Source: Sepioteuthis lessoniana (Eukaryota > Mollusca > Cephalopoda > Myopsida > Loliginidae). Taken from it: a stretch of DNA of 64,000 nt. Shown here piece after piece: positions 47,045 to 60,752 of this stretch. Position 1 is the stretch's first letter; each line of letters opens with the position of its first letter. Under the pieces are notes generated by a model. It was not told where the DNA came from, ran no database searches, and was given only the letters and a program-made list of their open reading frames with translations. The position numbers and the translations under genes were made by a program. The stretch covers positions 90,763,141 through 90,827,140 of the forward strand of contig OY757904.1 in the NCBI GenBank assembly GCA_963585895.1. The letters run 5' to 3'.

Positions 47045-47669
47045 GATGTTTCAAAGGTTGTGGGGAACTCGGCGAACACCATACGAAAACTTCCAGATAA
47101 GGTAAGATCATTGAAATATATCGTATTACAGAGCATTACAAAAGACTAAAAAAAATTACACGCGAGCTCTTAAAAAGGTTCTGCTTGAATTTTCAGTCGA
47201 TTAAAAAAAAGCGAAAAACGAAAATACATTTGATATTAATTATCAATACAAGTTTGAATGTGGTTCATGAGATTTTAGATTTTGTATTTTCATTACTGTT
47301 CTAGTAATTTATAGATATGATGAAAAAAAAAGTGAATTCCTTAATTGAAGTCACTTAGATTATTTTGAAGAAACTAAAAAGTTTTCTTCTTTGAACTTTT
47401 AAACTTTTACTCGTATCTCAATCAATTCTATGGATTGAAGTCGGATTACCAAACTCTGATTAATATTATAATAATTTTGTCTTTCACTCTTTTAAATCCC
47501 TTTTTTTGTTTTTTAATGTAACTTACTTGACAGCAAAGAACAACACAAATGAGAAATAAGTGGGAGTTTATCCTTTATTATTTCCAATTAACATTGTTCT
47601 TTGTTGCAGACTGATGATCTATGGAATTTGCACGACAAAACAGAGAAAAAAACAAAACAACAAAAAGCA

Positions 47670-47935
47670 AAAAAACAAACTTGGGTTCCCGTGTAACAGT
47701 GGTCCATGATGATATTGATGTTTCTATCAGAAGCAGTGAAGAGTTCTGTTCAAGTGGCGTTATGGCTCATGTGCTAGACAGTAGCCTCGTAGTAAGTGAA
47801 TTCGAACTCCAGTTGCAGTATTATGTTCCCTTTTGGGAAAGATATGAACTCCTTAGTCTCACCTCAGTTGTTCTTCTACAATGCTTCAGCATTAAATAAC
47901 CCGCAAAAGGCTGATATGCCATTGGAAAGTAAGCC
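47670..47935 (+). repeat. tRNA-headed SINE
   Basis: The head has gtggcgttatggctcatgtg and B box gaattcgaactccag; the tail ends ttaaataacccgcaaaaggc tgatatgccatt. Confidence 0.65.
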
Positions 47936-47939
47936 AGAC

Positions 47940-48525
47940 ACCGTTAGATAGAGCAAGTGTCTGCTATAAAACACTCTGTCACTTGAAAATGGCTCTGCGT
48001 TTTCACTAGAAATGAACAAAATCCTTCATGCCGTGTTTGTAAGTGGGTTACTCAGAAAGTAATGCTTCATATTTGATTATGTTATCCCATAACGTCAGAA
48101 GTTGGTGCTTGTGGTAGGGCTGTAGTGAATTCCTTCTTTTTAAACTCCTCCCACGAAAAAAAAAAGTTGCATCTATTGATTATCGTCGACGCTAAATGAT
48201 CATTTACTTAAAGCAAATAGATGCGATTACAATTCGGCGGTAGTGATAGCAATATGAGTGACAAACCACGTTCAACATTGCTGTCAACCCAAATGAAAAA
48301 CGCCTCGATCAACTGATCCAAGAGAATTGAACTGATAATAGATGGACTACTCAGAAAAAATATGACCACGAGGACGTCCCAGCTGCTATGAAAAAGTAGA
48401 TTGCTTCTGTTGATGAAAACCTATAGCCAATTGTGATGATTATGTGGAAAATAGTATGTTGTAGCTTTATCCAACAATATTATTGTTCTTTCTGTATCTT
48501 GTAATTTTCTTAAAAAAACAACCGA
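47940..48525 (+). mobile_element. SETMAR-type mariner remnant
   Basis: It has the mariner-like terminus ctcagaaagtaatgcttcat (48053), then at 48250 a decayed start (agtgacaaaccacgttcaac) joined to a decayed C-terminal region (about 48395-48480). Middle deleted. Related to 25.0 kb and 62.0 kb copies. Confidence 0.6.
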
Positions 48526-50726
48526 CAGGAATTATTTTCAGAACCCTCATAGTACTTCTAATTGATTCGCTGTATGAGACACCCAATGAGAATCAAACTC
48601 ACGAACAATGATTTGCTAGCCAAACTCGCTAACTATTGTACCATGCAAAGTGTTCTAAAAAAATAAGTGTCCCTTAGATTTGGCAGAAGGCTGCAAGTCT
48701 GGGGTACCTCGTAATTATGCATAAAAGGGATCTTCAGCATTTTTATTCTAACCAAATTTATTATTGAAAATGATACTCTATAAGCAAAGTAGGAAACGAA
48801 TTAATAATGCCCTCTACTGAGTATCTATGACTACTACAAATTTAAGAGACGTTATAACTAGAAATTACTGAGAACAACATCGCTGCAAACACTTACTGTT
48901 ATTGTTTACGAAACCAGCATTAAGAAAAAGCTTCATATAAGTGCAGAAGGGTTTTTAAAAAAGCCGAAAGTGGAAAGCTATATGCATGCACAAAGCTATT
49001 ATTAATGTATCCATAATTTTACCAAACCTATTAATTTATTCTCTGACCTTAGTTTGGTATATTATCCGAAGGGTCTCTTTTTTCTATCATGTAAACCAAA
49101 AAAACAGTAGATGAATGTTTCCCATATTCAATTAAGTAATCGATATGCCAAACTAAGTAATTCTCGTTCATGGCAATAAAAGTTACTTAGCGGTGATCAT
49201 CTTCTAATGTGAGACAGATTATACTCGGTTACATGGCACCAGAAGAATCCAACAATAAGTTGAAGTCACGTTGAATGCATATGATCTTATGAATTGAAAA
49301 AAAATTACCAACAGAAAATTCAGAAAGTTCACAGCCATACAAGCAATTGTCATATTACTTCATAATATACATATTTTCTGGTTTTCTTTACAGGAAAAAG
49401 AGACCCTTTTTTCCTTACGTTGATACCTGATTATTAGGAAATTGTTTCATAAACAGTACTCATTATTCAAGAATGGTTACACTGAAACCTGTGGCAATAT
49501 ACCGATGGAATGGGGCAATTTTTGCATTCAATCTACGTGCAGATATTGTGAGTTTCCAGGTTTTCAAAAAAAAAAAAAATGAAACTTTGATTCATTTTAC
49601 CTGTGCGGGAAGTCGAACATTTTTTTTTTACGAATAGAAAACTTGAAGAAGCCCGCAGAATGAATCGACAAAAACCATGTGGGAACAGCGTAAAAAACAA
49701 ACAAAAAATAATTTGATTTTTGAAACAATTCTTAAAAATCATAAACAATACCTTCTTTTAACAAATGAAGAGCATTATTTTAAAATTTTAAACATGTTCC
49801 TTTATTTTTCAGTTGACCTTCACATTATTTAAATCTAAACAGGTTTTTACAATTGCTTTCCGCTTGAGCATTATATTATATGTTATTATTAAGAAAAATA
49901 AAAAGAATTAATTCGCAAAAAACTTTTTAGTTAATCGAAGAAATTAATAGAATAAATTAATAGAAGTAAATTTTTAGTGATTTCTATCTTCACGATCTGC
50001 CGTATGGTTCAAAGTTGAACGTCATTTTTTTATCATCAAAATTCTCGATATTGCAGAAAATTCTCGATATTACAGAAATACCTATGAAAAACTAAATTGG
50101 ATTCTTTAGCCTTTAACTGAAGTATCAATATCAACATGGACTGCTGCAGCTGTAACGGGTTTATGGGTTCTTTAGGTTCTCATATTGTATTTAAGCAAAA
50201 GTTTTGTATTACAGGAAACTTTATGAATTAAAAAAATAACAAACTGTTATTGTCTCCAATAAACCCTATTCTTGGCAGTTATAAAAATAATGACCCAAGG
50301 AGTTGCGATAAAAAAACAAATAAGATTTAAAAGATGAAAGGAAATACGAGTCAAAATTGATAATGATTAAAAAAAACTATTCAGATGCACATACTGTGTA
50401 TTTAATGATAACTGAATTTCATTGTGATATTTTGACAGAAATAAAACGAGTGGCATATAAACTCTTTAAAAATCTTTAAAAAGTAAAAACATCAACAACT
50501 TTTATTCACAAAGAACTTTTTTCCTGAGGATAAACAAGGGTTGAAATTAGTTGACAACTCTTCAAAACTAAATTGCCACAAAGAAATATTACCTTATATA
50601 TATTTATTAGATGCTTGAAACAGATGCGATAAAGTAAAAATGAAATAAAGGAAAGATTAAGAAACATACAAGATAAAAGTGAATATCTTTCGAAACTAGA
50701 CTTAGGATGATCAAAAGAATACATAC
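48526..50726. other. Intronic stretch without recognised features
   Basis: AT-rich; nothing supported up to the 37-nt exon at 50727. Confidence 0.5.
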
Positions 50727-50763
50727 CGGGGCAATTTTCAATGGGAAATGTTCTGAACCCTTC
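50727..50763 (-). CDS. 37-nt microexon of the Calx-beta gene
   Basis: The acceptor is ttcttctcttgttcggtttag and the donor is gtatgt. The exon encodes EGFRTFPIENCP and ends with one G. The next exon starts with GT, so the split codon becomes Gly and leads straight into YFLFASEKYSVFEGGG, the first strand of the first Calx-beta domain. The intron that follows is 13940 nt. Phase agreement across that distance is the main support; the peptide itself is too short to recognise. Confidence 0.6.
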
Positions 50764-52350
50764 CTAAACCGAACAAGAGAAGAACTGAGAAAGAGGGAGA
50801 AATTGACGAAAAGAATAGAATCCTGTTCCTTAATAGTAACGTCGATAAATTGTATGTAAAAAAAGAAAGAGAAGACAACGTTTTGTCAGCAATTAGGATT
50901 GTGTCGATTTTGACATCTTATAAATTAAAAGATTAGGACTATAAAAAACTTACGGGTAAAAACTTTACAGTAAGATGAATACAGTATCAAAAAACTCCAA
51001 AATATAAAGTCAAAAGTGAAAAGAAAAACAACTTCAATGGGATTACAATTAGCGGTAACAATAATATGACATGGACATATGTGCAAAGTGGAAATTTAAA
51101 GAGAGAATCCGAATATCTATTATAAATTGTTCAAAACATTTCTTTTTAAGGCTGAGTACGCTATGCAAAGATCGAGCTGAGAAAAACTGTTTCAGAATCA
51201 AAAAGTAGACATTGTTGGATGCGAAATGTGAACCAAGTCTACATCATAAAAAGTGATAATATTCTATGTACTTTAAAGCTGAAATAGGTTACATAATATA
51301 GGCGTAAAAGCCAAAGCTAATTTTTGTAAATAGGAAAATTTTCGTCAAATAGAGAAAAATCGCAACTCAGCGTAAAACTAAAGGAAATAAAAAATAGTTG
51401 AGAAAATACCTGGGCCTAATAGAAAAAACCATAAAGAATGTGGAACATTAAATTTACAGTTGTTCCCATCATTTCTGGTGTATGATGAATAAACATATAA
51501 AGCAGTTAGAGGAATAGAAAATCCAAAGAAATCAAATAATTCAAATGACAACACTATTAAAATCAGACGGAATAACATAATGCAATGAATGAACGAATTT
51601 TGTTTCAGAAACTATAGGCAAAAGTAGGTGGTAAATTTAATCTACCGGGAAATGAGCAAAAGACTAATGGTATATACACTAATCAGAATCTGTCTTCAAG
51701 AATTTTTTAAAAATCTGTAATTTTGAAACTTTAACGTCTTCATGAAGGCCAGATCTATTTCTTGTAATCACCGGTCGGAAAATACAGGCAAGTAAATAGA
51801 ACGTAGAAATTCGACAATATTTGTACATGACATGACGCTGAGATTCAACTATAGCCACACACCACGACTTTAAGAATTCGACTATATTGAACTATAATAG
51901 TTGTTGACGACAGAGAAAATGTTTAGATGTAATCTAAATATTATTAAAACTAACTAGAATACGGAAGAGATTGCTTTAGTGCGTGGAAGACTTGCTGCCA
52001 ATTGATCTCTAGCTAGAGCCACTCGGTACTACTTTGATTATGAAAAATAATGATGAGTATGAATATTACATTAAAATCGTTTGTTGACTTTCTACAGAAG
52101 GTCATTTGAGTAGCGTGTCATAATGAGTTGATGTCACTTGAGTGCATTTTTTATAGACTACATTTTATTTCTTGGGGGTTGTGCGTCTGCGAGGGCGGAA
52201 CAATCATAACAATGACAAGCATTTAAGGCAAATGCATTTAACTGGTACCAGTTACAGCGAACATCGGTGCCAATGGCGAATGACAGAAGCGGGTGGTGAA
52301 TATGACACGGAGATAAATGAATATTGTGACTCAGGTGTCACATGTCTTAC

Positions 52351-52362
52351 CTTCTGAATCAT
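52351..52362 (-). CDS. Candidate 12-nt microexon (or first coding exon) upstream of the Calx-beta gene
   Basis: On the minus strand a pyrimidine-rich acceptor (cttttttccctaaag) is followed by ATG ATT CAG AAG and a strong donor (gtaaga). It would encode MIQK in phase 0, which is the phase required by the next exon at 50727-50763. Upstream sequence also stays open for some codons, so it could be the 3' part of a larger exon. Twelve nucleotides with good splice sites can occur by chance, so this is a candidate only. Confidence 0.35.
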
Positions 52363-54385
52363 CTTTAGGGAAAAAAGTGCAAAACAGGAAAAACAAATTA
52401 TCATAATGTGGTTTTATCATATAAGTAATGACACACACACCCACTCAAACATATACATATGCACAGACACACACATGCATATATACATATATATATACAC
52501 GCATATACTTATGTATAGGTATCAATGTATACATATATCTATATAATTACTTATAAGTAGGAATGTGTACGTGAAGACAGAGGTTATTTTATGATAATAT
52601 AGTTATATTCCCGTTCGTGCGCATGTACAGAGCGAACTAACGAATTTCTGCATGCGTGTATGTAAACTGCATAACCATGTGATTGCGTTTGTATCATTTT
52701 GTGTACGTACGTGTATGCGCGTAACATTGTATATAGGTATATAAGTGTGCTTATGAGTGTATACGTGCTTGTATTAGTGTGTAGGCTTTAATATATAAGT
52801 AGGTGTATGTATGTATGTATTATTTTTCTGTACTTCAAAGATATTAACACCGGGATACTAAATTCTTTTTGTACGTTTTCATATTTTGGGACCTAATGTT
52901 TCATTGCGATTTTATGTTAAAATGTCAATTTCTTTTTTTCATAAATTTAGAGTACGTTTTTATATTTCTAATTATATAATTTTTATATATAAATTACAAA
53001 TCTAAATTACGTTATTTTAAAAATTTTGTCTTGTTAAAATGAAAAGGTACACATTCATATCGACTAATGAACAAGAGAAATATATTTAGATTTAACCTGG
53101 ACAAATATTTAAAAGAAGAAACTGTAGAGAGAAACAAATGAACAAAAACACACTGAAATATTAAAATATTAATATTTTGAAAAAAAGTCAGCGGCGTATT
53201 GAATGCAATGCACAAAATTTACATAAAAATTTACATAGAAATGGACAATATTAATTGCTTACTGTATATTTTATGTACTTTGTATTTACTATATTTTAAA
53301 AGAAATATAACTGACGATGCCTCATTTTGATTATTACTATAAGTTTATGAAAATAAAAGGTCGTTTTTGTTTTGAATCAACATTATCATTCCTTTTTCTA
53401 TATTTCATAAATGAAAGGACGTGTATAGTCGTAGAAAACTGACACGCTAATGCTCTTGGGAAAGGCATGAATTCATCTTCCCCTCCGCTATCAACAGTAA
53501 CGTAGTCTCCAGCACGTGTAAGAACGACCAGTCAAGGAGAATAAATAAAATTGCTGAATTTAAACGTCCTACCAGTGTGACTAGATGAATTGCCCCGGCA
53601 GAATAGCAAACCCGGGATCTGAAGCCCCTTCGGCAACACTAATGTCAAGGTGTATAGCATCTTTCCCTCCCTTTATTGTTGCGAAGAGGGAAGAACTGTT
53701 GCATAGGCAACTGTTAGACTTCCATACAAAATTGCCTAGACCTATACTGATATCTAGGCTAAGATTCGTAGTCTCGTAGAATTGATGAAAAGAAATAAAA
53801 AGGAAAAAATATTTCTTATTTTCTATCTCTTTTAGGTTTAGATTAAATTTTGTTTTAATCGGACATCAAAGCATGAAAATCATATTTATGGCATCTTTGT
53901 CATAAATGCGATTTTCATGTGACTATGGTTCATAAGTTCTGTCATTGTGTGTGGAAGTCCGCCGCAAAATTGCGGACAGTTCTCAGATGCTGAAATTAGG
54001 TTTAGAACTAACTGTAATTTGTTGGTTCAAAAAATTGTTTCTAGTGGCCAGAATTTTCTAGATTAGCCTGGTCATTCCTCGACAATGAGGGCAGCTGTGA
54101 AAGCTCATCCAGAAATAAAAATCGAACTTTGGGTACAAAGTTGAAGATAGCCCCTATCACAGTCATAAGATTTATCATTAATCGGCAAAATGAAGAAAAT
54201 GCAAAAATGACCTTCCAAATGATTTGACTGATAATTGTTGAGAATTGGGGATGATGAATCCAAAATTTCCAAACATTATCCTGGGTCATGATAACGCATA
54301 AAATTATACTTCACAAACTGTTTGGCAAAAATTGTTGAAGTTAGGCATCGAGGTCCTGTTCTAAATATACGCCACATAATATATA
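52363..54385. other. Stretch upstream of the Calx-beta exons; one unexplained block
   Basis: 52430-52830 is rich in CA/TA/TG simple sequence. 53440-53790 (cccctccgctatcaacag to tctaggctaagattcg) is GC-richer and contains gccccggcagaatagcaaac ccgggatct; no gene or known repeat could be assigned. Confidence 0.4.

Positions 54386-54387
<2 letters not shown>

Positions 54388-54429
<42 letters not shown>
54388..54429. repeat. (ATC)n microsatellite
   Basis: 14 ATC units. The Asp run in the open frame across it is an artefact. 54860-54882 is a short (TA)n. 54883-55830 shows nothing further. Confidence 0.96.
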
Positions 54430-55833
54430 GTCTTGCGACCAACGTAAACTGGTAGAGACTCCACTGATGACTATCTGAAAATCATGATATTTTAGTTACC
54501 ATTATCATTATCCTCATCGATGCTGATGGGTGAAGATTATTTTATTGATATGTCATTTATCCATATACACATATATAGGGTGGGTCTATGTATTTATTGA
54601 TAGGTAATTATATATGAATGTACACTATTATTTGGTCATACACTCAAATACCCACTTATAGCTTTAAATATTAATGAAGATATATATATAAGCTGCATAT
54701 AGACACATTTATGCAAATACACACATTTATATGCACATATGTATGGCCACAATACATAATTCTATTGTTGAATATTACATGGGATTTGTGCGTTTCTTAC
54801 ACTGCTCATTAATTTTGGAAATTATAATGTCTGATATTTTTATGTTGCTATTTTATGAAACTATATATATATATATATATATACATATCCGTAGGTAGAT
54901 CAATAAGTCATTAGCCTGATGAGAAGAATACTTATTTTACGCAAGAAATATTTTATTTATTTCTCATTGTTTAATTCCTTGTAAATGCACTCAACTACAT
55001 TATTCACGTAGATCAAACATTGTCGAGTGAAAATTTCAGAAGAAATACTGCTAATAACTATGTCATTGAATTGTCATGGCCAATGAATATTGACCATTAA
55101 ATTTACTTATTGATCCACCTTTGTTGGGGTATTTGTATATATTCAAATATATTGCATATCTAGTGGTTAGGTAAGATTAAACATTCTTAATAGATAAAAA
55201 ATCATTGACATTGTAAATAGAGATAGACAATTATAAAATGATTGAATAAGTAATGGAATCAAACATGGAATAAGATTATCAATGCTTGAAATAACTTGGG
55301 CCGTATTCAGCGAAAGGTGAAGAATTCAATGTTTTCTATTCGATGGATTATTAGTTCATAGATTATTTGTTTATAAATAAAATTTAAGAAATAAATAAAC
55401 CCCTAGAAATTAAATTCTTCAAAAATTTCATCCGAGGAGACTATATTCAAAACTACGTTTAATTTTAGGATTTATGATCGAGTCCCGCAGATAACTTCAG
55501 TACTTAAATGAGTTAGAACTTAGAAATAACAGGTCTGTGAGCAAGACGAAGCAAAACAGGGTAAATTCTATATAAATTTTGCCTAATTATTCTATCAACC
55601 GTACAATCCACAACTTAACGAGATACTTATTCTTTTATAACTTAACCTTAAATACTGACTGATATTTGTATCAAGGAATTTCCATTGACATTTAATTAAC
55701 AATTTTTGTATTATATAAGTTCACTATCTTTTTGGTTCAGCATCTTTGTTTTATAACATATAAGCATTTTAAGTTATAGCATAAAAACCTGAAGAATACT
55801 GAAAAATATTGCTCTCGGGTTGTTAGTACTACT

Positions 55834-56345
55834 TAGGGTGCGACTCCCGTATTTTAAACTGTCACCTGGGTGGTACAAGTGAACTTAGGCAAGTAGCAAT
55901 GGTAGCTTCACCAAGCTATTTTTTTTTCGATACGATCAGTTATGTATCATGGCTTAGACCGATGCCGACCATGTGTTTGATGTTAGAACATTTTAAAACT
56001 GCTGAATCTATAATTGCTCCACTGGGAGATTTTCTTAATCATTTCATGTTACGTTAAAATTATGCTGTTCTGGATAGAAAATTTATACTGCTATTGTTGA
56101 AAGCTCAATCCGGAACAGCATCATTTCTGCGTAACATGAAATGAGCACAAAAATTTCTCTAAGTTGCGATTACAGATTCACCAGTCTTAAAGAAATACGT
56201 TTCAACAGCAAAAGCACAGTGTGCACTGGTCTAAGATCGTATCTTAAAAATGCAGTAATAAAACATTAGCATTCGCCTAAGTTCACTTACATCTCCCAGG
56301 TGACCGTTTAAAATGTGGCCGTTATTTTTGCCGTACCCTGTAATA
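55834..56345. mobile_element. 510-bp fold-back transposon (MITE) with ~220-bp arms
   Basis: The outer ends read agggtgcgactcccgtattt and, inverted, cagggtacggcaaaaataac. Further matching blocks: tttaaactgtcacctgggtg with its partner near 56290; gatacgatc...gcttagacc with 56225-56245; gaatctataattgctccact with 56165-56185; atttcatgttacg...atgctgttc with 56113-56143. TA lies at both edges. No coding sequence. Confidence 0.85.
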
Positions 56346-56884
56346 ACAACCAACGACTCTAGTCCGAGTATATTTGTAAATAATAGTGAAAACCTATCAT
56401 AGAGACTCAGACAAAATCCTAAGACTTAACTCGCAAGATGAACTCGTGAAAAGGTACCTACCATAGAATAATGGCTACCAAACTATTCTCAGAAGCTATT
56501 ATGAATGACTGCTATTCTTATGGCTTCCAGGACATACTACGGATATCAAAAAATGTCCATCGGAAAATCGATAACCTGAAATTTTTATTTTAAAAAATAA
56601 AAACGAATCTTTCCCATTTATCCGTATGATTTTATCGTAAACATTCAGCCCATTTGATGACATAAAGTATGCACCTCACCCCACTAAGAAATATATTTGA
56701 CTCACGTGATAAATTAATTGTAAAAATAATGTGAATTAAATGAAAGAAATTAAAAAAAGAATTTTATCTAATTTTATCATTTAGTTTTTTTTAGTATTTA
56801 AAAATGTCCCGCACATAATCGATTGAATCAGACTTTGATGTGTTTTAAGACATTTAAATTATTTAAAAAATTGAAAATGAGAAT

Positions 56885-57490
56885 TTTTCACACCAGCGTA
56901 AGCTGAAGGTCTTTCACTGGAGTCTGAGGGACAGTAAGTCTCCCCAAGTCTCCAGGACTCTTCTCAGTATTCTGGCCGATGGCCTCGATTCGAACCCCTG
57001 ATTTCCAGCTCTTCCAGTTTTCTTTCTAAGCCTTTGAGACCGTTCCAAGCGCGCCAATTACAATTGGTATCACTGTCACCCTCATTTTCCACATCTTCTT
57101 TTAGTTTTCTAGCAAAGTCTAAGTACTTGACTTTTTTTCGCTTTCTTTGATTTTCACACTGTTATCTGCTAGGATGATAAAGTCCACTATAATGCAAGAT
57201 CTCTTTTTTTTTGTTAATTATCACAAGGTTTGATCTTCGAGCCGGGATTAGGTGATCTGTTTGTATCTCAAAATATCAGATAATTTTATGCGTCTCATTC
57301 TCTAGAACGGAATCTGGTTTGTGCATATAGCATTTGGTAGTATGGTCAAATTTCATTTCAGTTTGCTACATTCGTTTATCATATGATTGATTGTTTTGTG
57401 TTTGTTACCACATAACCTACACTTGCTATTTTTTCGAATATTGTCAGTTTTCGCTTTAATATAATTGGGCCTTATGGCGTTGTTTTGTGT
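56885..57490 (-). pseudogene. Dong/R4-like LINE 3' fragment
   Basis: On the minus strand it ends with the same C-terminal and UTR block as the 4.0-kb copy (ctccaggactcttctcag, tattctggccgat in plus). It also has blocks like gggattaggtgatctgtttg. The 5' junction at 57490 is an (ATT)n tract (57490-57517). Confidence 0.7.
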
Positions 57491-57517
57491 TTATTATTAT
57501 TATTATTATTATTATTA
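57490..57517. repeat. (ATT)n microsatellite at a LINE junction
   Basis: Nine ATT units. 57518-58480 then shows no recognised feature. Confidence 0.93.
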
Positions 57518-58489
57518 CATAGCATTTTTTTATAATATAGTTTGTAAAGTAGGTTTTGTTTAATAAAAAATTTTGAAAACGAGAGTTTTGTTGATTTAGC
57601 CACAGTTAGCGATTCGGTGGATTGTAAAGTCCTATCGAATTTATCAAAGATTTTCTCGCTAAGTGTATTAGCCGCCCGAACGAATTTAATCTTGTGAACT
57701 TACACCTAAGTCAAGTTAAAAGTGTCAGTTCCTTCTAAATCGCCATAGGAGTGATGAGTCTGTTTAGAACTTAGATGTTAACTACTTACGAACGATAGGT
57801 ACTCTAAGAAATCTAAGATCTGTGTGTCAGATTAAGCCAAACTTCGTGAATTCCATGGATCTAATCTCGTGTCAGTTTTTAAGAAACGTATACATTTTGG
57901 GGGATATAATTAACAAGACCAAAAACTGGTAATATAGGTTGATTAAATCTTATAGTTAATTGTCTCAAAGCAAAATCTGCTAACTTTGTTCCTCAGTCAA
58001 TTTTAAAATTGAACAAAATTGTATCGCTGTTTATAAAAAGCTGATGGCGACCCAACAATTTCAGGCAAAGAAACAGAATTACTTGATCAAAAGAAACAAT
58101 GTGCAATGTATGAGAAGTGTTGGATAAGCATTATGCTAGTCTAGTTAAATAGGAACTAACAGCTACGTGCTCTAAAAATGTAATTCCTAAACAGCACTAA
58201 ACGTATTGGCTTGGTGGAATAGGCTTTTACATATGGTTGCATATAGGTGCAGAGTTAGGCATTTTCTTTTATTAATAAAAATGTGCAGATAGTTTTGTTT
58301 GTGTTTTTTTAAGCATTTGTGATTGATAGTGCTTTAAGCTATGCATATTTTTGCTATTGTCAGCGTTTTAGATTAAATGTTTTTTTCGCAATACATAAAT
58401 ACTTATATTTTGTTTCCGTATGTATTATAAAAGATTAGCTGCAAAGAAATAATTGTTGAAATAAGGAATAATAGATTTGGTAATGATAC

Positions 58490-58740
58490 TAAACAAAAGA
58501 GTGGTAAAACATGAGGTTGGTGGTCATCAATTGTTGTTGGAGCCCTTGGAATAGTCAGCGAAAACCAGAAAAAGACACCAGGTGAACTGAATATTAAAGG
58601 AAGAAATGAAAACATCTAGAGTACAGCACTGTTAAAATCAGCTTGGATACCTCAAAAGGTATCTTAGCTGATCTGTCGCGGAGAGTTGTTACTCAGACTC
58701 CATGGAAAAAACACCAGTTAGAACTGGTTTAAAAAACTCG
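58490..58740 (+). pseudogene. LINE C-terminal fragment (Dong/R4-like)
   Basis: Decayed GALGIV and STALLKSAW blocks match the C-terminus of the copies at 4.05 kb and 60.1 kb. Confidence 0.6.
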
Positions 58741-59564
58741 CAAGGAAACAAAATTTAAAAAGAATATCTCAGGAGAACTAGAAAACTACTCGAGACAAAA
58801 CTCTCGAGTCGAAACCTTATGAAAGGAATAAATACCTGGGCTGTACCCCTCGTTAGATATTACGGACCCTTTCTAAAGTGGACCAGAGATGAACTTAAAC
58901 AAATGAACCAAAGGACAAGAAAACTTATGACCATGCATAAGGCATTACATCCCAGAGACGACGTTGATAGACTATATGTATCAAGAAAAGAGGTGGGGAA
59001 GAGGACTTGCCAGCATTGAAGACAGTGTTGACGCATCGATACAATGACTCGAAGACTATATACAAAAACACGATGGAGGAATCATTACAGCCATTAGAAA
59101 CGATACTGATAACATGATGAACACAATGACAATAACTAGGAAACAAAAATGGGAAGGAAAACAACTCTATGGGCGTTTTAAACGACTAATAAGCAACATC
59201 TCACACGACAAAACCTGGAGATAGCTAAGAAAAGGAAACCTTTAGAGAGAAACAATCTCTCCTAATAGCAGCACAAAACAACGCCGTAAGAACCAATCAT
59301 ATCAAAGCGAGAATAGATAAAACGCAACAAAATAGCAAATGTAGGCTATGCAGTGACAGAGATGAAACCATCAAGCGAATGCAGCAAATTAGCGCAGAAG
59401 GAATATAAGACTAGACACCACTGGGTGATGTACAAGAAATTTAAAGTTGACCATAGGAACAAATGGTATATGCACAACCCAGCACTTGTCCTAGAAAATA
59501 ACACACATAAACTCCTATGGAACTTTGACATACAAACGGATCACCTAATCTACGCCAGAAAAAA
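58741..59564 (+). pseudogene. Dong/R4-like LINE fragment
   Basis: It starts in the thumb region and reads KGINTWAVPLVRYYGPFLKW, TMHKALHPRDDVDRLYVSRK, then a zinc-like CRLCSDRDET block near 59343 and NKWYMHNPALVLENNTHKLL, ending before the endonuclease motif. Several frameshifts. Confidence 0.78.
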
Positions 59565-60270
59565 AGAGAAACTAAATATCTTCTGATTGCAGCACAAAAC
59601 AACGCCATAAAGACCAACCATATCACAGCATGAATAGATAAAACGCCAGAAAAACAGCAGATGTAGGGTATATGATGATAGAGACGGAAAGATCTATCAC
59701 ATAATAAGCGAATGCAGCAAATTAGCACAGAAAGAGTATAAGACTAGACACGACTGCGTGGGCAAAGTAATCCACTCGAAACTGTGCAAGAAATTTAAAT
59801 ATGACTATACGAACAAATGGTATATGCATAAACCAGAATCTGTCCTGAGGAATGAGATTCACAAACTCCTCTGGGATTTTGAGATACAAACGGATCACCT
59901 AATCTTGGCCAGACGACCAGACATTATAATAATCAACAAAAAATAGAACTTTGCTGCCACGGCGGACCACAGAGTAAAATCGAAAGGAAGCGAGAAGAAT
60001 AAGTACCTCGACCTTCCAAGGGAATGGAAAAAACTGTGGAACATGAAAGTGACGGTTATACCAATTGTAATTGGTGCTCTTGGTACAGTCACCAAAGGAT
60101 TAGTAAAAGGACTTGAGGACTTGGACATAAGAGGACGAGTGAAGACAGTCCAAATTACGGCATTACTGAGATCGGCCAGAATACTCAGACGAGTCATAGA
60201 GACTTGAGGAACTTGTTTTTATTCAGACTCCAGTGAAAGACCATCAGCTAACGCTGATGTAAAAAAAAAA
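59565..60270 (+). pseudogene. Dong/R4-like LINE fragment, second copy in tandem
   Basis: It restarts at the AAQNN block seen at 59270, so the join is a direct repeat of two copies. It continues through HDCVGKVIHSKLCKKF, TDHLILARRPDIIIIN (REL endonuclease) and MKVTVIPIVIGALGTVTKG to the 3' end near 60260, where an A run follows. Confidence 0.8.
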
Positions 60271-60304
60271 ACTGAAGGAGTTAGAATATAGTATTATTTG
60301 TTCT

Positions 60305-60727
60305 CTTTTTAGAGTTTTCCACACCAGCGTTAGTTGATGTTTTCTCACTGGAGTTTGAGTGAAAACAAGTCTCCTCAAATCTCCAGGACTCTTCTTAATA
60401 TTCTGGCCGATTTCAATAATGCAGTAGTTTGGATGGTCTTCGCTCGTCCAATTATTTCCAAGTCCTCCAGTCCTTGTACTAATCCTGTGGTGACTGTATC
60501 AAGAGCACCAATTACAGTTGGTATTATCGTTACTTTCATGTTCCACTCCTTTTTCAATTCCCTAGCAAGGTCGAAGTACTTATCTTTCTTTTCACGTTCT
60601 TTTAATTTCACTCTGTGGTCCGCCGGGACAACAAAGTCCACAATTCTGCAAGTTCTCATTTTTTGTTGATTATAATAAGATCAGGTCGTCTGGCCGAAAT
60701 TTAGTGATCCGTTTGTATCTCGAAACC
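60305..60727 (-). pseudogene. Dong/R4-like LINE 3' fragment
   Basis: On the minus strand: CRIVDFVVPADHRVKLKERE, KDKYFDLARELKKEW and ALDTVTTGLVQGLEDL. It is tail-to-tail with the 59565-60270 copy. Its 5' side ends at (ATT)n, 60731-60750. Confidence 0.8.
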
Positions 60728-60752
60728 CTAGATTATTATTATTATTATTTGA
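60728..60752. repeat. (ATT)n tract between two LINE fragments
   Basis: Six to seven ATT units separate two same-orientation LINE copies. Confidence 0.9.

Noticed and set aside
53440..53790. A coding exon ending in gtaggac
   Set aside because: Only short, unrecognised frames; composition and short repeats suggest an old mobile element.
57784..57830. A 14-nt exon with donor gtaagtag on the minus strand
   Set aside because: The acceptor and donor are too close and the encoded residues fit nothing; likely chance.
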